Positions 28,001 to 41,100 of a DNA stretch of 64,000 nt are shown here, in pieces; the first letter of the stretch is position 1, and each line of letters starts with the position of its first letter. The notes below the pieces were generated by a model that did not search any database, was not told the DNA's origin, and saw only the letters and a list, made by a program, of their open reading frames with translations. The position numbers and the translations under genes were made by a program. The DNA is taken from contig JBAMDO010000088.1 of NCBI GenBank assembly GCA_037074765.1, positions 124,001-188,000 of the forward strand, in the 5' to 3' direction. Source of the stretch: Mansonella perstans. Taxonomy: Eukaryota > Nematoda > Chromadorea > Rhabditida > Onchocercidae.

Positions 28001-31000
28001 CTTGCAAATTAAATCTACAAAGAGTTAACAAACCCAGTAAGAAGAATACCGTGATCCCAATGCTCCGGATCGTTTAGATCAGTTCCCGGATTAAGGGTTG
28101 CTTGATGACGGCAAAACAGATTCAGCAGTGTCTGTGCTTGTCCATTGCGATGTGCGACTGTATCAAGTCCTGTCTAAAGTTCCGCAATATGAGTATTAAA
28201 TTCTCTATTTGAAGCAAAAAACGAAGTTGTCTTTATTTATTAATCTAATTAACACTTTCATGTAAGCTTCAAATTGTAGTTCTACGAGTGAAGACTTATT
28301 AATATCCCAGCAGCCAATAACTTTTAAATAATTTGAAAGTTACGCAGTCATATCATGCTTTGAATAAGTTTAGCAAGTTTTAATCAACTCACTTTATTTC
28401 TAAATGATTTCCTAATCTTACAGCTTCAAATTTTTTTAATTTTATATGAGACAGAAAAACGACACCGGTTGTTTTTTCCACAATTCGAATCGTACAATGA
28501 CAATATCCAGGTTTGGAGTCATCGATGATTGCTGATAGAGGACATGAACATTGTTGATCAGAGCAAGAGAGAAATCTACCAAATGTTGTTCCGGATCACC
28601 AATAAATTCACGTTCAAAATGTTCATAAAGCTTGGAATCCAGAAAAAGCCCAATTTCCAAAGTTACTGGATCCAACTGTGGGAAGATAAAAAGGGAATCG
28701 AGATTGCCTTCTGCGGGTATTGTGTAGTTCAACGCTGGCTCTTCGGCTGCAAGTATCCATTCACTATTTCATTTTTTGTTCAACAAATGCATAACTTTCC
28801 GAAAAAGTGCAATCTACTCATTTTAGAAGATACAGAAAGGTTATCCAAAGCGAGCTTGAATAGAAAAGGCTAATTCAAACTACAATAACGATGCGTTACG
28901 ATCGCTTAGAGACACTATACAACAACTGAATTATAAACTTATCAAAAACAATCTACCAACTGAATAGCAGTAGCAAATGCTGATACCATGCAAAGCAATC
29001 ATTCATTTCTTACTGATACACTTCCTGCGCACTGGGCAGGATCCCCTACTCGACTACCAACTGTCAAAAATATATGTTGAAACTTCAGCTCTAAATTCAT
29101 ATTTACCAAATTTAATCCATTTTTTGAAATTTTATTAACCAAGCCTGGCAGAAAAAACTGCACGAATAACCTTTTCTGACGTGTAATTCTGAGCTGGTCT
29201 CTTATTCTAATTTCAAGACTTCCATTCCTATACAGCGCTTTATCTTACTATCCACTTAGAACGCAGAAAGATTATCTTCCAAGAGTTAGGAAAAGCGTAG
29301 GAAAAATAGAAATTTGCATTAGAAATTTTTATTTTTATTAACTTAATATGGTATAGGGAAATTGCAAACGTTGTCATAAGTTTACAATTTCGAGTCTGCA
29401 AAATAGCACGTCTGTCGCTCGTACGTCAAAAATAACTGGACTAATGTCTGGTCACAATGAAAAGCTAGACTTCATGGTGTAAAACTTGCTTAAGTAGGTT
29501 CAAGAGCAAGAGAATTCGTACATGCAAGTGATCAGCATTTAGCGAACTTAATCAGACTCAAATTTTCAAGTAAAAGCACTTAGCATGGAGCTTATCAGCG
29601 AACCTGCACCAGCTTTGGCTGCAGTAACCTTATTGAACATGCCAGCTGTATAATCAACCGACTTACTGACATCGCAAAATCCATCCTCGACAGATTGCTC
29701 GTTTACCTTCGATAATTGTTCTTCAAGCGTATGTTCCAAATTAGAAAACAGATCCACTTCACGCTTATATATGATATGGTGCTGTTTGATCTGAAGTGAA
29801 ATCTTTTCCTCTCTCGCAATTAAAACTATGAAGCAAGGAGAATTGTTCGAAGAACATGATCCCAGGTGTAAAGTTTGAATAAAGTCAGAATACAGTCACT
29901 GCTGATGTGGAAACTTCCGCATACCTGATGCATATGTCTGAATCCTTGCGGAAATGTTTGTAGCAAGAGGAAATGATCGTGCATAATAATGGTGCCTGTC
30001 AAATAGTTGCAATAGGATATAGCAGCTGAAATGTTATCATGTGACAGCACCTTACCATGGAAGTGACAATTTGCTTTCAAATGTTCCGGTAATCCTCGAC
30101 TTCTCGAACTTTTTCTACCATTACGCACCACTGATATCTGAAATCGTCTTCGATGAAGCCACAATCATAATTGTTCGATACTATCGACAATCCAACAATT
30201 ATGAAAACTTTCATTCTTCCGTCGCGAAATTTATTTAGCTCTGTTTAATTAAAATATGAATAATTTAGACAGAAGTGTTCAGACAGTAAATGTTTGGTTT
30301 AATCTTTTATGTAATAGAGATACTTTTTGACGGATGGCAACTACAAGTACTGACTTCAGATATAGGTCTTACTGAAATGAGCTTTTTGAAATTTTACCCT
30401 CCTTGTTCCACATAATAAAGACACTCTTTCTTTATCTCTTTCTTAATCAAAAGCTTAAGTCTTTGACTTTGAAAATATCATATTTTCATGGATTAATTTT
30501 AGTGCTGGACAAAATAGATTTCTGACATCAATGTTCAATTCATGCAAGTCCAAACTAAGTGAACCATAATGGTATTTCCGCAGCAAAATTTTGCTGTTAT
30601 CTCCTAACAACTTAAAAAAGCAATGTCAATCTCTTTCACCTATTAATCCATCCGTTTCAGCGAATCACTGTTGTACAACAAGATAGTGTATCCGGAAAGA
30701 GTCGCTTTAGATACAGTTCATTCAATAGCTACCGCTTTGCCTATTCCACTTGTGATCGAGAAAAATGGAGTCGAAAAACTTCTTGTCTTAACAAAGGCTT
30801 CTCCTTCTTCATTAACGTCTTTTTACTTCCGCGGCGACATCTCAAAATATCTTCCATACCGCAGAACTCAACAAGTGCTACTATAAATGCTTTTCGTGGA
30901 TATTTCTAATTTAAACGACTTCTGTGCTGAAGAAATCCCTCAACAAAAGAGTGAAAGAAAAAGACAAATTACTCGCTACGTGAGACATGCTTTTGTGCAT

Positions 31001-32195
31001 CGTAAAATCCCACCACCTGTGTTTAATTGACGAGCACTTAAAGTAGACCCGAAAGCCCTGTCAGACAGTGAGAGATTTTCAAAGGTGCTTTCAAGCAATT
31101 GTTCTTATTGATACCAAAAAAAGCATTACAACGTACCACCGTAATGGTTATTTTGATCTCTTGACAAATTGCTAAGCACTTTTGCAATCCAATAAAATAT
31201 AACCTTGTATTTTTCATTTTCAAGACATTTACTTCTGGCTCTTATTCTACAGGGAAAAGGAAGTTGAAAGATGGATGTTGAAGACGGAGCAGTTAATAAG
31301 CGTTGCACAAATTTGCACTTTCTAAGACAACTTACCAAATGAGGGCTAAGTAGTTTGAGATTAGGCTTGAGATGAACATGAAATTTCTGATCCCAAGCAT
31401 CAAATACTAAACGCATGGTACCGTCACTGAACAGCTTCTTGTTTATGTCAATCAGCGCGTATTCTGGCACGTCTTTGTGATCAGATACAGCGAAAATTTG
31501 CTCCAGTTCCCGTTTATTTAAGCGATGATGAAAATTCTAAAAATGCTGTCATTTAGTTAATCAAATTTTGTGTGCTTTTAATGAATGTAATCGCAAATAG
31601 TGTTCTCCTGCACCTTTTTACGTTGACACTTTAATTTTAATCAATAAATTCACAGACTTGTTTGAGCCAGTTCATTCTCAAAATTAGTCCGTCCTTCGAT
31701 GACCAGTACCACTATATTAAACTAAAACTATATTAAAGAAAAACTATATTAAACTAAAACTAGTGATCCGAAGTGGTGCAGTTCACGAATTTATTTGTTT
31801 TTAAAGATAATGTGAGGCAATAGCCTTTCTCATTATCGCTACTTGCATTCAAACAAACTTCGGCTCACGAATATGTGTTCAATAAACAGTAAATATTTGA
31901 TGAATAAAATTGAATCCGAAAACAGATTCGAGTGAGGTCTTGCGAAATCCAAACAATTAACAGTATACTTTTAACATTCAAATAGATTTTTTTACTGACA
32001 AACAAAACACCTATTAAAATTTCCTTTCAAAATCGGCAGTCAGCGGTTCCAAACAGATAATTATGTCTCGTTACGATTAGTTTGGAAATAAGAGAGAAAA
32101 GCAAAATATAGGCAATTGCTGAGTATAATGCTTACCTGAACGAAAATGATAGATGAAAAAAAAAGGATCACGGTGCTGCTTATGAAGCTGTTCAT
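19033..32195 (-). CDS. adt-1: Secreted ADAMTS metalloprotease with multiple TSP1 repeats (adt-1-like)
   Basis: Zinc endopeptidase of the extracellular matrix (reprolysin/M12B). Exon 1 (32195-32136) encodes a 20-residue signal peptide. The propeptide lies in 31536-31336, 30137-29925 and 29790-29604, with a basic YKRE processing-like site. The catalytic domain is in 28746-28466, 28173-28034, 27302-27162 and 26996-26859. The zinc site HEMGHNMGMVHD is assembled across the 27162/26996 junction, followed by the Met-turn CLMSAI. All these exons join in phase. Next come a disintegrin-like region (about 26742-26300), the central TSP1 ([10 protein letters not shown], about 25970), a Cys-rich part (25556-25110) and about 12 more TSP1 modules down to 19690, many with WxxW C-mannosylation-type motifs. 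The last exon ends in TAA at 19033. There is no GON domain, so it is not gon-1; no clear spacer is visible. The adt-1 assignment rests on architecture and could be another ADT paralogue. Confidence 0.87.
31711..31764. repeat. Short tandem repeat (ACTATATTAAA-type), three imperfect copies
   Basis: Three imperfect copies of an 18-20 bp unit containing ACTATATTAAA, inside the first intron of the ADAMTS gene. No function is evident. Confidence 0.6.
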
Positions 32196-35100
32196 CCGTG
32201 AGCGACCACTGTACACTTCAAAATGTCGATCACTCGTAGTAAGCTGATTTTAGACCATTTACTGTGGGTCTTCAGGATTAGACCAGCACACAGAAACAAA
32301 ATAGACAGTAATTCACTGGATCGCGCCCAAAGCGGGTTTTTGTATGATCGTTGTCAAATTCTACTAACAGAAAACACATGAACCATTGGCTATTTCGGTT
32401 CAAACAATAAAGACTCGTTCCATCACAAGCATATAGATACAGGGAGTATAGATCTGCTTTCAGAAGGATTAATGATTATATCTGGGTGGTTCTACAAGAC
32501 CTGCTGTGCTGTAATATTTATCGCTCCGATAATCATCATCATCAATGAGCGCTCTTGTTATAATCTGGACAACTTTCGATCATTTCAGCTCAGGAGTCAT
32601 GTGAAAGATCTCATTTGTCGCTGTCATTGTGGTATGGCGACTACTGGTCATTCAGTTTCACGTTTTGTTTTCATTTAATTTTCCATTCTAGTAACAGATA
32701 CTTCTTTTTTCTTCTGCAGCAGAGCGAAGGGACAGAAAAGGCGGAAAAGTGATATATATTTATATATGTATATGAAATAAATGTACGGAGCGTATCAGCG
32801 CTTCCATGACTGATTGGGTTTTTGTCTTTTTATGTTCGAGGAAAGGTTTGATGGATTTATCTATTCAATTTGCTTGTAAAATAGGATGGATAAATGTATA
32901 CTTACGGCGTCAATGAATACTTTCCTGTCAGAACCAATAACAGTATCGTTATTGGAAGTTGTACTCGTACTATTATTCCAAGTGCGTGTTTTTTTGAAAC
33001 CTTGTCATTGATTTCATTTTTTAATTTTTTTATTCAACTAATATCTCTCTCCAAGCATGCTCAATTTAACACTGTTTCTTTTGTAATTTTCAGATCAAGT
33101 TTTCAACGAGTGTCCGGATATTCAACAGAATGTATTTGAAAAATACACCTTTCGGTGATTAACCTTGATTTGAAGGCATTTGAAATAGAATGCGTCCATG
33201 AAAATGAAGTGAAGAAATGGGTCCAGTAGTAGTGAACTAGATTCAGCATGACATTTTAGCATACCAATTAAGAAGCAGTACTGTCATTTTCAACATCTAA
33301 TTTTGCTACACGAATTTTCATATAGGTTGTATCTAGAACTCAGCACTGTGGACAACAATAATTCCTTATTAAAAAATCCATCTTTGTGAGAGGATCCAAG
33401 GTAGATAGAATCTACCTATTAAAATGGGTGCAAAGTTTATTAAAACTGTATTGCTGTAATGAGGTTAAAAAGGCAGAAGACAGAGAAGAACGAAAGGCCG
33501 AAGTATGATACTTTTCAGAGCAAGTTTTTTTGTTTCTCAAGAAATGGACAAACTAAAAGACGAAACGATCATGAAGCATTCGAAAAATGAAGCACTGAGT
33601 CACAAAATTAGCTGATTCACAGGAAGTGAATTTTGGAAATCACTCAAAATTTGTAGTTATTAAACATAATTCGTCATGCTATTCCCAGAAATTGTCGGCA
33701 GTCTTTGAAGTGTTCCTAGCAGACCCATCTGAACTCATAAAAGATCAGTTGAAAGAACAATACTTTAACAGCAGATAAGATGTAGAAAGGAAATAATTGT
33801 GAAGTTGGAAGACCGTTATTTTGCACTCGAGAGCAATCATATATTTCTGGAAAGAAAACCAGTTAACGAATAACAAATCATAATAAATCTTCTATCAAAC
33901 AAATGTTTTGCAGGTTTTTAATCCAATTTTTAGGAAATTTTATCACAAAATTCTCATTTTATTTGTTTGCTTTTATAAATTCCTTCTTTAGAAAAGCCGG
34001 AGGAAGCTTTCTTGTTGTAAGAATTTCTCTCGTAACAATTATGAAGCTTTAAGACCAACATTAGCGAAAATTTCGGCTGCATAAAATCATCTATAGAGTT
34101 TCGATTCAAAGGGATAATAAATAGGCACACGGAAAAGTTTCGTAAATCGATTGGAATTAAAATATATCGCAGTGATAAGACTAAATATTAAGCATGAAAT
34201 TGGCAAATTATGAAGGTCAGTTTCAACAATCTCCCCCTGCTTTCACTTTTTAGCAAGCCTTAAGAATGATTTTCGGTTTGAAGGATTTAATCGATGAATA
34301 CTCATAACACTTCATCTAAAAAACATTTTAAAAAGCCCATGAAATGATAGAAGCAAAATTTCTTCTATATTTTCTTCACCGTTAAACTTTCACCTTTTAA
34401 TCTAACTTTTCAACCTGAATCCAGTCTTCATTTGAACTGCAATTACAGTAAATTTCCTCCTTCATGAGCGGGCTGTTAACAATAAATTTGACTCATCACA
34501 ATCTGAAAAAATTCCACTCGACCGCAAAGCATAAATCTGCTTTGCGGTCGAGTAATATGTTATGTCCCTTGCAGAGAATTCTGCTTTATATTGCTAATCG
34601 ATTGATTACCAAATCTGTCAAGAATTGAAATATAGATCATTAAGCAGTTGTTGCAGATAAGCTCACTTGTGCTAATTTTATTTACTTTTTTCTAGAAGTG
34701 TCATCAAGTTAATGATAAACGAAAGAGCATGAGCATCTCCACTTCTCTCTTTGAAAATATTCGCTTCAGGTGGTCATCGCCAAAATAAATGTGAGGAAGT
34801 ATGTTTGCCGCTGTTATGCAAACTGATAATAACATCAACTCTCACCAGACGGGTTAACTGTCCTCTATGAGAGGTTAAATGCAACAAATTGAGAAGGAGA
34901 GATAGAATAAAAAGAGAAACTGTAAAATGGAATTTGCAGATTTGCAAGTTGCAAATTGCCGGTACGTTCTTACGTTAATTTGCAAAAGCAATTTGATTAA
35001 TATGTTGAAAATGACATGCAATCAGTAGGATCAGAGCACTTCACACAAATTTTTACATTTACTACGTAAAGTGTTGGTGAGAGACAGAGAACAAAAGCAA

Positions 35101-38100
35101 GACTGAAATGCATTCCAATTTGGAAATATTTAAGGAATGTATTTTAGTCACTTAATTCCATCACGCAAATAATTTTTTTCTAATGAATGAAGAAATATTT
35201 GGAAATGCTTTGGGAAGCTTTTGAAAAGATTATTCAAAGACACTTGCCACCCGAAATTTACACAATTTTAGTGAATTTTTTTCTTTGTTCTGAAAAAATT
35301 CGCTTATTCATTTGCGTCACTTTCATTCTTATCATGGAATAGTGTTTGAAAGGAAGACATCAATGATTTTTTTGCTTTCTAAAATAATGTTCGGCTGTTA
35401 AATTCAGATGAAAAAGCTACCGCCAAATATAAAAGTTCTGGCACTTATTAAAGCAAAATAGATTTTACTGTAAACACCCACCAAAAACCTCTTCTCACTT
35501 ATGACATGAAAACCGTTTTCTTTTACTAATTCTGAATGAAAGATGTTGGTTAGAAGGAGAGTCCAAGAAGAGTACATTGTTATGATAGATAAAAAATATC
35601 ATTTTTCAGCAAGTATTCGGAGGAATAAGTAATAACTATCGCCTGTGCTATATATGAGGCGGGTAGATTCAAACAATGTTCAGTGGAAGAGTTTCATTAC
35701 AATCAACATTTCATAGAATTTGAGGTAGGAGAGAGCAGAAAAGTAAATAGGGCGACAACAATGATAAGCCACATCCTGGCACCAATAGATTAGCCATAAC
35801 TATCAAATTCCCTTCCAATCCTTCTATGAAAGCAAATATTTTCCCCTGGCTGCGGCGATTATAAAATATTCTATGGTACGATATCTACTAATCTGAATTC
35901 GAACCTGAATCCAAATCTTCTCTCCAACACTCACAGTTCTATATTACACAGCTAAAACACATTTAGAAGTGTGGGGGAAAAATGGAGTTCTCCGAAATTG
36001 ACCACTTTTGCGCATCTGCTCCTACAAGCCATCAATTTATCGGATTCCCTTAAACACATTGTTCGGATCAGTATTTTTGAAAGAACAGTTTTAAATGAAA
36101 AACTGGTTCTCAGCTCTCAAATCTTAGGGAACAGAATAACTAAAATTTTCCATGGACTTGGGGCAAAATAGAAATGGAACTTGCGATAAAGGAAGTCGCG
36201 AGTTTAGCTTCATTCGGCAGCGAATATTTAGCTATGCAATATATAGTTTGGGAAGACATCTTGAATTTTTCAATTGTCTTATAAATTTTCATTTTAGCTA
36301 AATGTTAACTTACAGAATGAAAACATTTAAGACAAAGGCAGAAATAACTGCCTACTAGTTGAACAACTTAATGACCAATTAGCTTCATTCCACTGTTAAT
36401 GAAATGAAGTGAAATGAGTGAAACACAAAAGATTATTATGTCAGTTAGTTATATGGAACAAAAAAATGAGGTCACCTACATTCCATTCACTTTCTACTTT
36501 AATTTCCTCTTCTGTCGTAGTTGTACAACAATCGTATCATATACAGGTGAATGGATGACACATTTCCACTTTTTGAACTTGCGTTTTATACAATATCAAA
36601 TGCAAAGAGGAAAGTTTCGTATATGTAAAGAGTCAAAAGCAAATAAGAGGGTTTAGCTCGCTGTATCCAATCATTGTGTCTTTATATTAATAAAAACTTT
36701 TCATAGTCTTAGAATGAATCATAGCACTGCATTCTTTTTAAACATATTTTTGGACAACTACATTAGACAAATATTCCTGGAAAATTGTTGAATTGAACAA
36801 CATTTGGAAAAATTTTCAAAGTTATATGCTGCACTTCTACTGTGATCTGCATCCAGTGTCAGCAATTCACGCTTGCATCTTTTGTTATTTCGCTTGTATT
36901 ACTAAAAGTGTAAAACTTTTAGTGCTCAAAATTTATTAGTTCAAAGAATTATTAAAATTTTTCCGCATGCCATAGATAAATAATTATACCAATTCTGTCT
37001 GATTCAGAGCGTTAGTCCAAAATCAAGCAGCCGTTTTGAATCAACGAAGAACTGGACAATGCAAATAAATCATTACAGTCAGTAGGCGCAATAATCATAG
37101 CTGATCACGCTTTATAACTGTCCCACTTAATTAAAACTTGAATTTCTGTACGGTGATCATCCGCTATTTATTAAACTGAAATGTTCCTATTAACGAATCT
37201 AAATTTAAACAACAAAAATCCTCAAATATAAACATTTAAGCATGGTAGTATGTTTAACGAACAATATGTAAAACAATGCCTCCAGAAAGTTAAAGCTAGA
37301 TTTAAAAAATGCTAAAATTGCACTTTCTTTGGACCAAATGTCAAATTTGTCTGATTTCAAAGAAAAGATTATTGTCGGTACATTTACCACTGAAAAACTT
37401 TCCGTCGCATGAAATAAAAATCAAAAAAGGAATTATTAGCAAAGGTAGAATAGAAGCTCAGACAAAAATAAAAAAGCCCAATTTCATCTACACGAAAAGG
37501 CTAACACAGCTTGTAAAGGCAACGTTAATTGCAGCACAAATACTTCGAAACAATAGTTTACACAAAATAACATTTCACAGTTTAAATCAATGTACAATAA
37601 TTAAAAACTAATCCACTTAACAAACAAAGAGCTGGCAATGTTGTAAGTTTTGCCCACTAATAAGTGTTTTATGCACTAAAGAGGAAAAATATAATTTCTC
37701 CACAATCTATCATAAATGGCCACTTAATCAAGGAAACAGTGACCTGAGTGTAGAATTCTGCATCAAGAAAGATACGAATCTTGACAGAACTCAAAAGTTG
37801 CAACGGCATGCATCTGCAAGTCAAAAGCAGTACTCGAGCCAAGACTGAATAAATAGGCACTTACTCTTTTAATAATAATGATTTAATAACAATAACGAAC
37901 CAACTTAGCCATTAAAGTCTCGAGGCGATAGTTCAGAAAGAAATTTTGTGAAGTTTTTTATCTTCACCGTCTCGAAGCTTTGTTTCTGTTTTCTACCATA
38001 ATTTATCGCACAAATTTGAAATAACATTTTACTAGTTAAAATTTGCATTATTGCTACTAGTATCGCTGATCAAAAATCGCAGAGGTCATCAGCTGAATTT

Positions 38101-38116
38101 TTTTTTGAACCTTAGC
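32196..38116. other. Gene-poor 5.9-kb spacer upstream of the ADAMTS gene
   Basis: Lies between the ADAMTS start codon and the last exon of the Lustrin-Kunitz gene, both on the minus strand. It should contain the ADAMTS promoter and the 3' UTR of its neighbour. Open frames here are short, lack family resemblance and lack splice-consistent partners. The only distinctive structure is the hairpin at 34516-34553. Confidence 0.55.
34516..34553. repeat. Perfect 16-bp inverted repeat with 6-nt loop
   Basis: The left arm ACTCGACCGCAAAGCA and its exact reverse complement are separated by TAAATC. The arms are GC-richer than the surrounding AT-rich spacer. It could be the relic of a small inverted-repeat transposon, a hairpin RNA or a structural site; nothing nearby decides. 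Confidence 0.85.
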
Positions 38117-41100
38117 TCAATCGTTCTTGCAACAAAGTTCGGTGCATTTCACCAATGTTTCGAAGTTGTTCAACGTACCACCACAACCTGTGCGAATGAA
38201 ATAAATCATTCAGATGTACAATATCTTAGATCCTATATTATAGCACAATTACAGGTGCAATTTGAACTTTATTTTAATGCTTAGCCTTTCATTAAGGTTT
38301 TGCAACCTTTTGCTACTATCAGTAAAACTTTTACAAAGTCAAAAAAGCGGAGCACCTCCATATTGATAAGATACACAGTCATCCAGTTCTGGATCATATC
38401 CGTATCGCGTTTCAAATTGCTTACATTGTAGTCCAGAGTCCATTGGCTGCAGACAGAAGTTTGCAGGATCCTATAGAAATTCAAAGCTTAGCAAAATGGA
38501 ACTTAGAATTACTTTTTGCGTAAATCTAGGGCTTGACACTTGCTGTTCTGGACTAAAGACAATATTTTATTTGGAAATTCTTTTAAGAAGGATTTTCAAG
38601 ACACCTGGCAACATGCAGTAGTATTTTTCTCAACATTCATGTTGCATATGAATTCCAGCGGACATGCAACATCCATTCCACACTTGGCCAAAGTTTTTCC
38701 AGATGCTTCCATAAGCGGATCGCCATGAGGACAATAATAGTTTCTTCCTGAATGATTAGATTTTGATCAAAATCCTGATAATATGAAATCTTAACTTCTG
38801 TTTGTTGAATGCTATATTTTCTTGAAAGCGTTTTCTGATTCTGACAGTCTGACAATCAAAAGCTCATATTTAACGATGTTTGCAGAACGTTGCTGGCCTG
38901 TTTCTAAACTTTCCCATCTATACACTAATTTTGCACGATGAAACACCTCTGCAAGATTCGTCGCAGCTTCCCCGTGAAAGAAAATTATTTTCATTGCCAC
39001 CCAAACCACCGTAGATAAATTCTAAGCACTTTTCACTACTTGCATCATAAAACCACCGTTGAATTTCTTCATCGCCATATCCAGTGGACAGCGTCTGTTC
39101 ACATGGATTTTCACCTGAAATTCTTCTTTCTAAATAATTTGAAAAAGTTTTTAAGTGCGAAAGGATTTTGCTTTCTTTTATTCATCTGTTATTTGCTTCG
39201 TTTATCAGGAAAATGGTTTTTTTTTTTCATTTTCCTCTTTAATCAGTTACTTGTTATTTAAAAATGAAACAATTTTGATGAATCCGAAAAAATAGAATGG
39301 GCTTTCCATCAAAACTTTTTTAAAGAAGGAAGCTTGCCTTGTCGAGGACAGCACTGCGTGGTTAAAGATGATGACCCTCTATGACAGAAATAACCGTTTG
39401 GGCAGTCATCTGATTTGCAAAAAATTCTGTTACCCTTCTCATCCATCAACGGCGTTCCACTTCCGCATGGATTCATTTCTGGAATAAATATACAGTACGT
39501 GAACACTGCTATATTTTAATAATGATCAGATTGTTTCCAAAGGATTCTTCAAGCGCTGTCTATATCGGACTATTCATCCTCCAGTTACTTTTTTCAGTCC
39601 ACAATTACAAAAATAAATGCTAGCTGCAGAGATCGTAATGCTAATATTATTGAGCTGCGCAGAAGAATGAATTAAAAAAAAGATTTTTTTTGTTTTGTTG
39701 AATTTGTGAATTTTGAAACCCGCGCAATTCTGTTGACAGCCTTCTTGTGTAATGAAGTTGTTGGCATTGCCATAAAGACCGCGATAAAAAAACTGATGGC
39801 ACATTTGTTGTTTCCGATTAAAGTACCATCTGTGCAGTTGTTCTGTACCTTTTCCAAGTTCCAAGGGCAACTTACATGCATCTACATTAGCTGTAAGATC
39901 AGTTTGCTAATGGAAACTATACAAGTGTAAGTGACATTGATAAAGTAAGAGTTTTGCAACGGAATATCCGAGCTTTTTTGCGATATGATTTATCGATTAC
40001 GAAAATAATCTTTCATTCCCTTATCATCTCTTCATCATATTAAAATAAAATTTTTGCCAATGATAAGTGTTATTCAAATGAACGACAGAAAAACTAATAC
40101 CAATTACATTTATGAAAAGCAAAAACAAACATCCTTGACAACAGTTAGTCGTTTCTGGAGAACCTCCAATATGACAATAGTAATCGTCGGGGCAACCTTC
40201 ACTACCACCACAAATTATAGGCTCGTTTTGATCATTCATAAGTGGTCTTCCATGTGCACATGGATTTGGCACTACTGCAAAAATGACTGTCGTGCGCAAA
40301 GTAGGTTAAGACGAAAAGATATCAGTGATATTTGGCAAAACGAACGCTTTACTAATGCTTCTATAAAAACTGAAACTCTTGAAAGAATTAGAGATTCTGC
40401 AGATATTCCGATATTCCGATGACACTTACCAGGGCACGTTGCTTCACAATCTTTTTTATTCAAGAAATTATTCGCATTTCCTCTTGAACCAAAATAAGCA
40501 AATTCACGACATCGATGTGAATCCTTATCATAATAATATCTGAGCAGCAAAGACTGTCCTTCTCCTTGATTCACTGGCTGATCACACGGGCTCCCGTCTG
40601 CAATGAATTGTTTCATTTACCTGACGCAATGCATAAAAATCGAGTACGATTATTAGTCATCGCTGTATGTCATTTCCCTCTGCTGGCTTTCCTTAATCAC
40701 ATAATCCGTAGTTCCTACACTTTGGCATTCTTTTATTTTATCGTAATATTAGTTTGATAATCATTCATCAATCGCTATGATTTCTTCACTCCACGGCTTG
40801 TCAGGTCTTTATATACTACTATTGCACTGCCGCTCTTTTTCATGAACGGCGCTGCCAAAACGTATCTCGGAATCTTGTGTCAGTTCGATCTTAATATCTA
40901 GTTACCCTACCTGCATATTCCATTTTTCCATCCCATCAACAAAAATCTTCCAGACTATTCTGATCTGATTTATCTGATTTATACTTCTTTTGTAAAAACA
41001 TGAATGTTAGGCCAAATAGAATAGCTATTGATTTAAAATGAAGTCTACACGAAATTTAATTGGAGAATATGGCTTATTTTTGATAGATAAAGAAGGCATA

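Noticed and set aside
29014..29062. Possible extra ADAMTS exon (minus), frame [13 protein letters not shown] with flanking splice-like sites
   Set aside because: It ends in phase 0, whereas the next catalytic exon (28746-28466) needs one leftover base, which the 29604 donor already supplies.
30671..30886. Plus-strand open frame of 71 codons
   Set aside because: No family resemblance and no partner exons; it lies in an ADAMTS intron. The minus strand here is also not a convincing propeptide exon.
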